A stretch of DNA of 64,000 nt from contig JAGVAH010000071.1 of assembly GCA_020060385.1 (NCBI GenBank), positions 1 to 64,000 of the forward strand, in the 5' to 3' direction. The stretch is from Syntrophobacterales bacterium. Its GTDB lineage: Bacteria > Desulfobacterota > Desulfobaccia > Desulfobaccales > 0-14-0-80-60-11. Below are positions 53,004 through 61,130 of this stretch, one piece after another. Under the pieces are notes generated by a model. That model made no database searches. It worked only from the letters and a program-made list of their open reading frames with translations, and was not told where the DNA came from. Position 1 is the first letter of the stretch; each line of letters opens with the position of its first letter. The position numbers were made by a program, and so were the translations under genes.

Positions 53004-53183
53004 ATGATGGACCCGGATTACACCCCCATCTGCCCCTTGCCCGACATCGGCCCCTGCGTGGGGGAGCGCTGCAATTTCTGGGACGAAGAAAAGGGCTGCA
53101 CCGGCGCCGGCGTCGCCTTCGCCGCCGACCCCTCCATTGACCCGATTATCTTCTCCGCTGCTGATAGTTCGGAGTATGATTAA
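53004..53183 (+). CDS. Tiny Cys-rich protein (family member 1)
   Basis: A 59-residue protein with Cys10, Cys18, Cys23 and Cys32 (C-x7-C-x4-C-x8-C) in ICPLPDIGPCVGERCNFWD and EKGC. The motif C-P-[LI]-P-x-[IM]-G-x-C-x3-R-C-x-[FY]-W-D recurs in the protein at 55215-55400, so this is a real family. Four cysteines suggest a metal or Fe-S site, or disulfides; there is no signal peptide. The end overlaps the start of the NTN hydrolase gene by 8 bases. No clear ribosome binding site precedes either of its two ATGs (53004, 53007). Confidence 0.65.
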   Translation: MMDPDYTPICPLPDIGPCVGERCNFWDEEKGCTGAGVAFAADPSIDPIIFSAADSSEYD

Positions 53184-54177
53184 GCCCGGTCTTCGCAGTC
53201 TCCCTCTCAAGTCCCCCTTTTCCAAAGGGGGATTTAGGGGGATTTTCCAATGCTGGCGCCAAATTCCCCCTTACCCCCCTCGGAAAAAAGGGGGAAAAAT
53301 CACCAGGGCCTGCCAGGCGGTGGTCCTGGCCCTATCTTTCTGTCTGCCGTTCTTTCTGGCCGGGGCCGGCCTCGCCCATTCTTGCACCCTCTTCGCCGCC
53401 GCGGGCAGCCGGGTGGAGGGCGGCGGCACCCTCATCGTCAAAAACCGGGACCGCACCCCCCGGCAGAGCGCCCTGGAGTTCTTTACTCCCGCTGATGGCT
53501 TCAAATACCTGGCCCTGGTGGCTTTAGATACTCCCGAAGATCCGGCCGTGGCCGGGATCAATGAAAAAGGCCTGGCCGTGGTGGACGCCCTCCCCGGCCA
53601 CCCTAACGAGGCGGCGGCATATCCCGGGGCCGTCGCCCTCACCCAGGCCCTCCTCAGCCGCTGCGCCTCGGTGGAGGATGTCCTGGCTTGTAAGGACCTC
53701 TTCCGGGCCAGTTATCCGGTCTTTGAGATGGTGGCCGACGGCCGCCGCATCGCCGCCATCGAGATCGCCCCCCAGGGCCGGGTGGCGGTAACCGTCAGAG
53801 ACCAGGGGGTCCTCTGTCACACCAACCACTACCTGGCCCCCCGGCTGCAGGATGCCAACGGTAAGCCCGGCGGCAGCAGCATTCGCTACCACCGCATCTT
53901 GCAGTTGTTATCCCGGCAGGCCTGCCCCTTTAGCCTGGAGGATTTCCTGGCCTTCAGCCAGGACCGCCACGACGGCCCGGATAACAGCATCTGCCGGAGC
54001 GGCAGCAACCCCGGGGAGCCCTGCACCCTGGCAACCTGGATCGTCGCCCACCCCGCGGCGGGCGTCCCCCGGGTTTGGGTCAAGATCGCCAACCCCGGGG
54101 AACCCCAGGAGCTGGTCAATCTCCAATTAACCCCGGACATGTGGGCCAAAGTCCTGAAAGAAAAGATGTTTCGCTAG
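53176..54177 (+). CDS. Exported C45-like NTN hydrolase
   Basis: A 333-residue protein from the ATG at 53176. A membrane-spanning signal segment (VVLALSFCLPFFLAGAGLAHS) ends just before Cys70 in HSCTLFAAAG. Cys70 would then become the N-terminal nucleophile by signal cleavage, as in NTN hydrolases. KNRDRTP about 20 residues on, AGINEKGLAVVDAL, VLCHTNHYLAP and a CRSGSNPGEPCTLATW end match the peptidase C45 (acyl-CoA:6-APA acyltransferase-like) family. About 30 residues before the signal are coded by a family F repeat (53210-53299). The true start might instead be the GTG at 53320. Substrate unknown. Related to the protein at 106-1197. Confidence 0.75.
   Translation: MIKPGLRSLPLKSPFSKGGFRGIFQCWRQIPPYPPRKKGGKITRACQAVVLALSFCLPFFLAGAGLAHSCTLFAAAGSRVEGGGTLIVKNRDRTPRQSALEFFTPADGFKYLALVALDTPEDPAVAGINEKGLAVVDALPGHPNEAAAYPGAVALTQALLSRCASVEDVLACKDLFRASYPVFEMVADGRRIAAIEIAPQGRVAVTVRDQGVLCHTNHYLAPRLQDANGKPGGSSIRYHRILQLLSRQACPFSLEDFLAFSQDRHDGPDNSICRSGSNPGEPCTLATWIVAHPAAGVPRVWVKIANPGEPQELVNLQLTPDMWAKVLKEKMFR
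53210..53299. repeat. Family F inverted pair inside the hydrolase reading frame
   Basis: AGTCCCCCTTTTCCAAAGGG with GATTTAGGGGGATT and a facing AATTCCCCCTTACCCCCC with AAAAAAGGGGG. It encodes part of the N-terminal extension of the 53176 gene if that start is used. Confidence 0.75.
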
Positions 54178-54394
54178 TGGCCACTGTCCCCCAATTTTTT
54201 TAAAAAATACTCGGTCCGGCTGGTCGCTTGCAAAATTCCTGGCAAATTATGGTACCATGCTAGCGTTTTCAGGATTTGGCCTGAAAAATAAAACCTGCGG
54301 CGATTTTCCCCGGGCGCAGAGATTCACCAACCCCTTTCCGCCTGTGTTGGCCGAGTCTGCCTCCTAATTGAGCATGCTAGAATAGTATTGACCC

Positions 54395-55198
54395 ATGGAC
54401 GAATCCATGCAAATCCTGCTATATTTGGGGGCCGGAATTTGCTCCGGCTTTTTGAACACCATCGCCAGCGCCGGGTCCGCACTTACCCTGCCTCTTATGA
54501 TTTTCCTCGGCCTCCCCGCAAATATCGCTAACGGCACGAACCGGGTGCAGATAGCCATCGGCCGGATTACTTCCATAGTCTCCTTTCAGCGGTCCAAAGC
54601 CATCGACTGGCATAATGCCATCATGCTCTCCTTACCTTGCCTCGTGGGAGCAATTATCGGCGCCTCCTTCGCTGCTGTCCTCCAATCCAAGTATATCGGC
54701 TGGGCTATCACCTTTGGGATCATTGCCGTGGTTGTCGTCTTGTTGACCAATCCCAAAAGGTTACTTAAAGATCAACAGGTCGCCACCCCGGTCATCAAGT
54801 GGTGGCATCTGGGCCTCTATTTCCTGATAGGCTTGTGGGGCGGGTTTATAGTGCTGGATGCCAGTACCTATGCCCTCATGGTGCTGGTGCTGGCCATCGG
54901 TTACGACCTTAAAAAGGCCAATGCCATCAAGGCCGTAGCTATTTTCCCCATGACCATCGCCGCCCTGGCGATTTTTGCTGAGGCCCGGGAAATTAATTGG
55001 CGCGTCGGGCTATTGTTATCGGTGGGCAGTATTATCGGTGCCTGGATCGGGGCGGCCTTAGCCGTTAAAGAAGGGATTAAAATCTGGATCTATCGTATTT
55101 TAATTGCGGTTTTGCTCCTGGAACTTTATCAACTAGCTAGCAAATACTTTTTTCAGCATCGTTCCTTGCTGGAAAAAGCTATTATGCATATGTACTAA
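54395..55198 (+). CDS. TauE/SafE-family membrane exporter
   Basis: A 267-residue permease-like protein with about eight membrane helices. The opening GAGICSGFLNTIASAGSALTLPLMIFLGLPANIANGTNRVQI is the TauE/SafE (YfcA) signature. These proteins are thought to export sulfite, sulfoacetate or other organosulfonates and anions. A sulfur role would fit an anaerobe but is not shown. It stands just upstream of the second tiny Cys-rich gene (17-base gap). Confidence 0.85.
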   Translation: MDESMQILLYLGAGICSGFLNTIASAGSALTLPLMIFLGLPANIANGTNRVQIAIGRITSIVSFQRSKAIDWHNAIMLSLPCLVGAIIGASFAAVLQSKYIGWAITFGIIAVVVVLLTNPKRLLKDQQVATPVIKWWHLGLYFLIGLWGGFIVLDASTYALMVLVLAIGYDLKKANAIKAVAIFPMTIAALAIFAEAREINWRVGLLLSVGSIIGAWIGAALAVKEGIKIWIYRILIAVLLLELYQLASKYFFQHRSLLEKAIMHMY

Positions 55199-55214
55199 AT
55201 AGGCATTGTCTTCT

Positions 55215-55400
55215 ATGAGCACCAGCGATCAGATTCTCTGCCCCATCCCCGGGATGGGCTATTGTATCTACGACCGGTGCCCCTATTGGGACGCGGCCCG
55301 CCAGGAATGCGACGCGGACTGCCTCCAGTCCGGGGAGTCAAATCAGGATGAACCTTCGGAAGGTCCCTGCACCATCCACTGGACCGAGGACTACGACTGA
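55215..55400 (+). CDS. Tiny Cys-rich protein (family member 2)
   Basis: A 61-residue protein with Cys9, Cys17, Cys22 and Cys32 (C-x7-C-x4-C-x9-C) in LCPIPGMGYCIYDRCPYWD; Cys36 (DADC) and a later Cys54 are extra. The core motif is the same as at 53004-53183. The acidic C-terminus (ESNQDEPSEGPC, WTEDYD) resembles that of the relative. The ATG at 55215 is preferred over a TTG at 55206. The stop is 1 base before the nadC ATG, so the two are co-translated. A metal-binding or redox role for NadC or quinolinate supply could be imagined but is unproven. Confidence 0.7.
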   Translation: MSTSDQILCPIPGMGYCIYDRCPYWDAARQECDADCLQSGESNQDEPSEGPCTIHWTEDYD

Positions 55401-55401
55401 A

Positions 55402-56277
55402 ATGGACGCCTTCCCTGCCACCCCCCAGATAGAGCGCCTCATCGACCTGGCCCTGGAAGAAGATATCGGTTCCGGGGACGTCACCACCCAGGCCCTCATC
55501 CCCCCAAACCTCCAGGGGGAGGCCCAGATCCGGGCCAAGGAAACCCTGGTGGTCGCGGGCCTCCCCCTGGCGGCCCGGGTTTTTTATAGGCTGACCCGGG
55601 AGGTGCAATTTTCCCCGGCGGTCCAGGACGGCCAGGAGGTGGAAGCCGGCGCCGTGCTGGCCATCCTCACCGGCCCCGTGCCCCCCATCCTCACCGGGGA
55701 GCGGGTGGCCCTCAATTTCCTCCAGCACCTCTCCGGCATCGCCACCTTTACCAAAAAGATGGTGGAGGCCGTGGCCTTTATGCCGGTGGCCCTGGTGGAC
55801 ACCCGCAAGACCACCCCGGGGTGGCGGGTCCTGGAAAAGTACGCGGTGCGCTTAGGGGGCGGCCGCAACCACCGGGGCGGCCTCTTTGACGGGGTGCTCA
55901 TCAAAAACAATCACCTCATCGCTATTGGCTCCATCACCGAGGCCGTGCGCCGGGCCCGGAAGGCCGCGCCCCATACCCTGAAGATCGAGGTGGAGGTCAC
56001 CAGTCTGGCCGAACTGGAGGAGGCCCTGAACATCGGCGCGGACATCATCCTCCTGGACAACATGAGCGACGCCGACCTGGCCAAGGCCGCGGACCTCACC
56101 CTGGGCCGGGCCTTGCTGGAAGCCTCCGGCTCCATGACCCTGGAACGCCTGCCCCAGGCCGCGGCCACCCGGGTCAACTTCATCTCCATGGGGGCCCTCA
56201 CCCACAGCGCGCCCGCGGTGGATATCCACCTGCGCTTGCTCAAGACCTGGAGTCAGGAGGTTGAGGAAGGGGGCTAA
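55402..56277 (+). CDS. nadC: Nicotinate-nucleotide pyrophosphorylase (carboxylating)
   Basis: Turns quinolinate and PRPP into nicotinate mononucleotide in NAD synthesis. 291 residues. Motifs: LALEEDIGSGDVTTQALIP, FLQHLSGIATFTKKMVEAV, LVDTRKTTPGWRVLEKYAVRLGGGRNHRGGLFDGVLIKNNHL (about 120-165) and IEVEVTSLAELEEAL, DIILLDNMS. The ATG at 55402 is preferred over an upstream in-frame ATG at 55348 which lies inside the Cys-rich gene. Confidence 0.96.
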   Translation: MDAFPATPQIERLIDLALEEDIGSGDVTTQALIPPNLQGEAQIRAKETLVVAGLPLAARVFYRLTREVQFSPAVQDGQEVEAGAVLAILTGPVPPILTGERVALNFLQHLSGIATFTKKMVEAVAFMPVALVDTRKTTPGWRVLEKYAVRLGGGRNHRGGLFDGVLIKNNHLIAIGSITEAVRRARKAAPHTLKIEVEVTSLAELEEALNIGADIILLDNMSDADLAKAADLTLGRALLEASGSMTLERLPQAAATRVNFISMGALTHSAPAVDIHLRLLKTWSQEVEEGG

Positions 56278-56464
56278 GGTCAGTTAGATTTTTCCACATC
56301 CCGCGGCCCCTTTCCTTGACATTAAGGTCCATCTTTGATTTAATAAAAACAATAAGAACGCAGTCTTGGGACACCTTCGGCCGGGCTGGTCAAAGCCGCC
56401 GATTTTTTTTTGCACCAACCTGGCAGTCGCGGGTTTTTATTCTCTAGAGGCGAGGTTAAAGTCA

Positions 56465-57154
56465 ATGAAGATATGTTTTGCGGGTTTTGATCTTCCGGAA
56501 GGGAAGGTCAAATTTCAGGACGAAAAGGTCATTAACCTGGAAAATAAATTCGCCCCCCAGAAAACCACCCCTTTTTACGCCGAATTCATCAAGAACGACT
56601 TCCTGAACTGCGACGCCATCTTCATCGCCCAAGACCGGATCCTCGATCTCCTCATCCTGGATATGGAGAAGCTGGAGACCCGCCGGGACCGGACCAGCGA
56701 CGCGGGCGAGACCAAGCTCCTGAACAAGTGCCTGGAATTCCTGGAACAAGAAATCCCCTTGTGCCAGGTGCAGTTCAGTGAAGAGGAGATGGCCATCCTG
56801 CGGGGCCTGGCCCCCTTGAGCCTGAAGGCCACGGTGGTGGCTGCGGAGCCGCCGGCAATCAATGACGTCATTAAGGACGTCCTGGAGGCCGCGGGTATCG
56901 TCTTCTTCTATACCGCCGGGAAAAAAGAGGTGCATGCCTGGCCGGTGTCGGAGGGCGCGGACATCGTCACCTGCGCCGGCAAAATCCATTCCGACCTGGC
57001 CCGGGGTTTCATCAAGGCCGATATCGTCAGCTACGACGACCTGATCAGTGTTTATAACCTGCAGGAAGCCCGGACCAAGGGCCTGGTGAAGCTGGTGGAC
57101 CGGGATTATGCCATTCATCCAGGGGATGTGGTGGAGATCAGGTTTAACATCTAG
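56465..57154 (+). CDS. YchF-like protein lacking the GTPase core (DUF933/TGS)
   Basis: A 229-residue protein whose C-terminal half is the YchF/OLA1 TGS-like domain (TAGKKEVHAWPVSEGADIVTCAGKIHSDLARGFIKADIVSYDD ... GDVVEIRFNI). The middle matches the YchF coiled-coil region (ILDMEKLETRRDRTSDAGETKLL, FSEEEMAILRGLAPLSLKATVV). The front keeps YchF-like pieces (FQDEKVINLENKFAPQKTTP, then FLNCDAIF) but the P-loop and switch regions are gone: residues 1-10 read MKICFAGFDL with no GxxxxGK[ST]. Full YchF is about 363 residues. It should not bind nucleotide as YchF does. GAGG precedes the ATG; the frame extends to 56366 without support. Confidence 0.8.
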   Translation: MKICFAGFDLPEGKVKFQDEKVINLENKFAPQKTTPFYAEFIKNDFLNCDAIFIAQDRILDLLILDMEKLETRRDRTSDAGETKLLNKCLEFLEQEIPLCQVQFSEEEMAILRGLAPLSLKATVVAAEPPAINDVIKDVLEAAGIVFFYTAGKKEVHAWPVSEGADIVTCAGKIHSDLARGFIKADIVSYDDLISVYNLQEARTKGLVKLVDRDYAIHPGDVVEIRFNI

Positions 57155-57177
57155 GAAATGTCAGCTTAAAAAAACTT

Positions 57178-57300
57178 AACCACAGAGACACAAAGAACAC
57201 AGAGATATACAGGGTTTATTAATTTGGCCCTTGGCGCAAGGCGCCAAGGGCCAAAATTTAATTCTCCGTGAACCTCTGTGACCTCTGTGTCTCTGTGGTT
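57178..57300. repeat. ACCACAGAGACACA inverted pair (family H)
   Basis: AACCACAGAGACACAAAGAAC on the left and CTGTGACCTCTGTGTCTCTG on the right, ending TGGTT, with an inner GGCGCAAGGCGCC palindrome. It lies between the YchF-like gene and proC and could form a long hairpin. Confidence 0.7.
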
Positions 57301-57321
57301 GTCTTTGCCTAGGTTTACAGC

Positions 57322-58149
57322 TTACTTCCCTCCCAATTCCTTTGACCGGGCCGCGGCCGCAGTCACCGCACTCATGACCAGGCCCCGGAACCCGCCCTTT
57401 TCCAGGGCGTGCAGGCCCTCGATGGTGGTGCCCCCGGGGGAGGCCACCAGGTCCTTCAGCTTGCCGGGGTGCAGATCTTCTTCATGGCAGAGTTTGGCCG
57501 CGCCCAGCACGGTTTGCACCGCCATATTGTGGGCCAGGACCCGGGGCAGTCCCGCCTTGACCCCGCCGTCGGCCAGGGCTTCGATGAACAGGGCCACAAA
57601 GGCCGGGCCACTGCCGCTCAGGCCTGTGACCGCGTCCATGAGCCTTTCCTCCACCACCGCGGCCTGGCCCACCACCTCAAAGAGCTCCAGGGCCAGGTCC
57701 GTGTCCTCCGGGGTGGCCCGGTTGCCCGTAGCCAGGGCGGTCATCCCCGCGCCCACGAGGGCCGGGGTATTGGGCATGGTCCGGATGACCCGGGACCCGG
57801 GCAAGGCCGCTTCCAGGGTCGCCAAAGTGACGCCCGCGGCCATGGAGATAAGGAGGTGCTGGGGGCGGACAAAGTCCTTGATTCCGGCCAGGACCGGTCC
57901 CAGCAGTTGGGGTTTGACCGCCAGGACCACCACCTGGGCCTGCATCACTTCCGGGTTATCCCGGGCGGCTTTCACCTTCATCTTCTCCATCTTCTTCTGC
58001 CGGGCCGGGTCAGGGTCGTAATAGATCAGGTGATCCCGGGCCACCAGGCCTTTGCCCAGCAGACCCCGGATAATGGCCCCGCCCATGGCCCCCGCGCCGA
58101 TGAACCCCAGCTTCACTCCCCGCAACCGTCCTTTGCCCGCTTCTGTCAT
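57322..58149 (-). CDS. proC: Pyrroline-5-carboxylate reductase
   Basis: Last step of proline synthesis (pyrroline-5-carboxylate to proline with NAD(P)H). 275 residues: Rossmann motif GFIGAGAMGGAI (15-26), VVLAVKPQ, RTMPNTPALVGAGMTAL and the C-terminal signature MDAVTGLSGSGPAFVALFIEALADGGVKAGL ... LVASPGGTTIEGL. GGAG lies before the ATG. Confidence 0.96.
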   Translation of the reverse strand: MTEAGKGRLRGVKLGFIGAGAMGGAIIRGLLGKGLVARDHLIYYDPDPARQKKMEKMKVKAARDNPEVMQAQVVVLAVKPQLLGPVLAGIKDFVRPQHLLISMAAGVTLATLEAALPGSRVIRTMPNTPALVGAGMTALATGNRATPEDTDLALELFEVVGQAAVVEERLMDAVTGLSGSGPAFVALFIEALADGGVKAGLPRVLAHNMAVQTVLGAAKLCHEEDLHPGKLKDLVASPGGTTIEGLHALEKGGFRGLVMSAVTAAAARSKELGGK

Positions 58150-58504
58150 TGACCGGCTCCGCCTCTAATCGTATATTTTAGGTGACCCATATTCTGCCAC
58201 ACTTGCCGGCAGGATTGCATGGAAAAAAACTCAATCCCCAAAGCTGGTTCCGGGTTCTGATGAACGATCCTCTTAAGGGAGAACGGGCCTAGATTCAGGT
58301 CCGGCTATGGGAATAAGCTATTCTTGAGCTGCAGATCACCCATAAGCCATAACAAAACGTAGGGCGGGCGTCTCGCCCGCCCTGATAACCCGCACAGGCT
58401 GGAAAGCCTGTGCCACCGCGAAGAAATTTCACGGGGGCTTTTTTCCCAACATTGAACCTTCGATCCTTGAACTTTGAACTTTTCAAGACAGGAAAAGGCA
58501 AATC
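58150..58504. other. Spacer between proC and pdxA
   Basis: 355 bases, divergent promoters expected. The right half is the composite repeat 58362-58490. Nothing else recognised. Confidence 0.5.
58362..58490. repeat. Composite repeat, second copy
   Basis: GGGCGGGCGTCTCGCCCGCC, then GCACAGGCTGGAAAGCCTGTGC, about 40 bases, and then CCTTGAACTTTGAAC. The same three components as at 38968-39102. Confidence 0.65.
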
Positions 58505-59527
58505 ATGACAGCACTCAAAATCAAGCCTATTTTGGCCCTGACCATGGGGGACCCGGTGGGGGTGGGGCCGGAGATTATGGCCCTGGCCCTGACCGACCCC
58601 GAAATCTACCAGGTCTGCCGGCCCCTGATTATTGGCGACCTGCCGGCCCTGGAGCGGGCCTGCCGCAGCTGGGCTCCCCAGCAGCAGATCCAGGTGGCGG
58701 ACCGCCCCGGGGCAGGCCGGTATGAACCTGGGACCCTGGATTTATTGGCCCTCTCCCGGTTAGCCCCGGCAGACTTGGAGTATGGCCGTCCCACCGCGGC
58801 CGGGGGCGCGGCCATGGTCTCCTATATCCTCACGGCCATTGACCTGTGTCTTCAGGAAGAGGTGGCGGGCATGGTCACCGGCCCCATCAGCAAGGTGGCC
58901 ATGAACCTCGCGGGCTATGCCTATCCCGGCCACACGGAACTGCTGGCGGACCGGACAAAAACCCCGGAAGTGGTGATGATGCTGGCGGGGGGGGAATTCC
59001 GGGTGGTTCTGGCCACCATCCACTGCGCCCTGGCCACGGTGCCGGAACGCTTAACCAGTGAGGGCATCCTGCGCCTCTGCCGCCTTACCTCCAAGGCCCT
59101 GGAGAAGGACTTCGGTCTGGTTGCTCCCCGCCTGGGGGTAGCCGCGCTCAACCCCCACGCCGGGGAAGGGGGCATGTTCGGCCGGGAGGAAGAGGAGATC
59201 ATCGCCCCGGCCCTCTCCCGGGGCCGGGCGGAAGGGCTTAACCTGGAAGGTCCCTTTCCCGCGGACACCCTTTTCTGGCGCCACGCCCAGGGGGAATTCG
59301 CGGCCATTGTCTGTATGTACCACGATCAGGGGCTTATACCCCTGAAGCTCCTGCACTTCATGGACGCGGTGAACGTTACCCTGGGGCTGCCCATCATCCG
59401 CACCAGCGTGGACCACGGCACCGCCTACGATCTGGCGGGCTCTGGCAAAGCCCACCCCGGTAGCCTGAAGGCCGCGATCAAGATGGCTGCGGAAATGGCG
59501 GCGAGAAGATCTGGGGGGAGGGACTGA
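58505..59527 (+). CDS. pdxA: 4-hydroxythreonine-4-phosphate dehydrogenase
   Basis: NAD-dependent enzyme of pyridoxal phosphate synthesis (DXP-dependent route). 340 residues. Motifs: LTMGDPVGVGPEI, VTGPISKVAMNLAGYAYPGHTELLA, LNPHAGEGGMFGREEEEII, FPADTLFW, MYHDQGLIPLKLL, NVTLGLPIIRTSVDHGTAYDLAG. The histidines in GHTE, NPHAG and YHDQ are metal ligands of the family. AGGAAAAGG precedes the ATG. Confidence 0.96.
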   Translation: MTALKIKPILALTMGDPVGVGPEIMALALTDPEIYQVCRPLIIGDLPALERACRSWAPQQQIQVADRPGAGRYEPGTLDLLALSRLAPADLEYGRPTAAGGAAMVSYILTAIDLCLQEEVAGMVTGPISKVAMNLAGYAYPGHTELLADRTKTPEVVMMLAGGEFRVVLATIHCALATVPERLTSEGILRLCRLTSKALEKDFGLVAPRLGVAALNPHAGEGGMFGREEEEIIAPALSRGRAEGLNLEGPFPADTLFWRHAQGEFAAIVCMYHDQGLIPLKLLHFMDAVNVTLGLPIIRTSVDHGTAYDLAGSGKAHPGSLKAAIKMAAEMAARRSGGRD

Positions 59528-59572
59528 AGTACTGGACCTTTGCTTCCCCTCAGAGAAAGAGGACCAGCCTTC

Positions 59573-59917
59573 TTATAATTGGTGTCTACCGGGTTTTCGC
59601 AGGACCATTACCATCCAGATGGAGGCCACCAGGAAGAGAAACGCGGAAAAACGAAAGCCCGGCTTCAGGAGGAGGTCTTCCTGCTCCTGAAAAGTTAGGC
59701 CGTTGGCCAGATCAAAGGAATTCATGGACAATCTGATTTTCTTGCCCCGGGATTCATACTCCATCATTCCCCGCAGGCCAGGATTATTTTCTTTTTCCAG
59801 GCGATTCTCAGCCTGCAATCGCCGTTCCCAGGCCGAAAACACCTTGATCCCATAAGTGATACTGAAGAGGAACAGGCAAGCCAGTCCCAGAATAAACGCG
59901 GCAATAGCCTTCTTCAT
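59573..59917 (-). CDS. Small two-helix membrane protein
   Basis: A 114-residue protein: one helix at about 5-24, a charged middle (SAWERRLQAENRLEKENNPGLRG ... GKKIRLSMNS) and a second helix at about 88-106 (FRFSAFLFLVASIWMVMVL). The charged loop is probably outside the membrane. No family recognised. Confidence 0.55.
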   Translation of the reverse strand: MKKAIAAFILGLACLFLFSITYGIKVFSAWERRLQAENRLEKENNPGLRGMMEYESRGKKIRLSMNSFDLANGLTFQEQEDLLLKPGFRFSAFLFLVASIWMVMVLRKPGRHQL

Positions 59918-60113
59918 TTCCGACTCCTTATGGTTTTACGGCAGGTACTTAAGGGGTGGAGGCGAACAGGCTGGAGAGAATGGCGGGGACGGGAACGGGA
60001 GGCAAAGAGAATAAGCCCTTGCTGTAAAATTATCTGTAAATGTTTCTAGGTCTATCGGCAATCGGTGCCATTAACCTAAGAGGCCAATTTTATCTTTATG
60101 TCTCCCAAGAAAG

Positions 60114-60137
60114 AGGGGCGCGGTCAGCCGCGCCCCT
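60114..60137. terminator. Hairpin after the por-nuo operon
   Basis: AGGGGCGCGG pairs perfectly with CCGCGCCCCT around TCAG. On the minus strand CTTTCTT follows, a weak T-run. A second hairpin (GGGGGA/TCCCCC) is nearby at about 60165-60182. Confidence 0.5.
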
Positions 60138-60199
60138 GAATTTATGCGGGGATTGGGGAGAGATGGGGGACTCAGATCCCCCGGCCCTCCCCCAAAATA

Positions 60200-60958
60200 T
60201 TATCGACAATCTTTGCAGACGAAAAAGTTCTCCACCGGGTCGCCGGTAATCTTGGCCCAATGTTCCAACTGGTACTTGGGGGCAATATAGTTGCCGCAGA
60301 CGTTGCAGGGCTGCAGTTCGAAGTCCCGGCCCCAGATGGTGCGGATGCCCTCTTTCTCGGTGTAGGGGATGACATTGTTGGGGCAGACGAAAGCGCAGGA
60401 ACCGCAACCGATACAGGCCGAGGACTTTTCCATGAAGGGCGTGGCCACCTGTTTGTCGGGAGTGCGGCCCTTCATGCTGATGGCGCTTACCCCCACCACC
60501 TCCCGGCAGGTGCGGACGCACAGCCCGCAGAGAATGCAGAGTTCCTCCGGGTCGTCGGTCTTGAACCGGGACTCGTAGACGCCGTGGGCCGCGGCCATCT
60601 CCTGGATCAACTTGGCCTTGGGAGTGCGGGCCAGGAGCAGTTCCAACACCATGCGCCGGGCCTGGAGCACGGTCTCCGAGTGGGTCTGCACCACCAAGCC
60701 CGCCTGGGTGGGATAGGTGCAGGAGTTGACGATCTGGGTGCGGGGATGCTCGCCGATCTCCACCACGCACAAGCGGCAGTGCCCCTCTGAGGGCAGGTCC
60801 CGGTGGTAGCAGAGGGTGGGAATTTCGAAGCCGTTCTGCCGGGCGGTGACCAACAGGCTTTGATCCTGGGGGGCGCGGATGGTGACGCCATTGATGGTCA
60901 GGTGCACTTCCTCGCCCAGGGTGTCATAAGCAGTTTCGTCACTGATCTTCCAAACCAT
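60200..60958 (-). CDS. NuoG/HoxU-like iron-sulfur subunit
   Basis: A 252-residue electron-transfer protein. The [2Fe-2S] ferredoxin-like domain has Cys50, Cys61, Cys64 and Cys80. Two [4Fe-4S] sites follow (Cys141/144/147/151 and Cys182/185/188/192). A C-terminal CNVC ... CKDC pair (Cys218/221, 248/251) could hold another metal. The NuoG His-Cys3 cluster and molybdopterin-like domain are missing, so it is closer to HoxU or to the truncated N-termini of hydrogenase and formate-dehydrogenase subunits. It is the third gene of nuoE-nuoF-(this), downstream of porB. Confidence 0.85.
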   Translation of the reverse strand: MVWKISDETAYDTLGEEVHLTINGVTIRAPQDQSLLVTARQNGFEIPTLCYHRDLPSEGHCRLCVVEIGEHPRTQIVNSCTYPTQAGLVVQTHSETVLQARRMVLELLLARTPKAKLIQEMAAAHGVYESRFKTDDPEELCILCGLCVRTCREVVGVSAISMKGRTPDKQVATPFMEKSSACIGCGSCAFVCPNNVIPYTEKEGIRTIWGRDFELQPCNVCGNYIAPKYQLEHWAKITGDPVENFFVCKDCR

Positions 60959-60973
60959 GTTATTCTCCTGAAC

Positions 60974-61003
60974 ACCTCACGCAAAGACGCAAAGGCGCAA
61001 AGT
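60974..61003. repeat. Family I single arm
   Basis: CTCACGCAAAGACGCAAAGG, in the spacer between the nuoG-like and nuoF genes. Confidence 0.5.
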
Positions 61004-61096
61004 AAGACGCAAAAACATTTTCAAAATTCAGCATATCTGCTCGTTCCTAAGCTACGGCTGGGGAACGGGATTGGCAGCGAAGCTCTTGCTTCGTCT

Positions 61097-61130
61097 TAAC
61101 TGCTTACTGCTCACAGCTTACTGCTTACTC
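61097..61130. repeat. ACTGCTTACTGCTC tandem repeat (family D)
   Basis: AACTGCTTACTGCTCACAGC and further 7-base units ahead of the nuoF stop codon. Confidence 0.6.
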
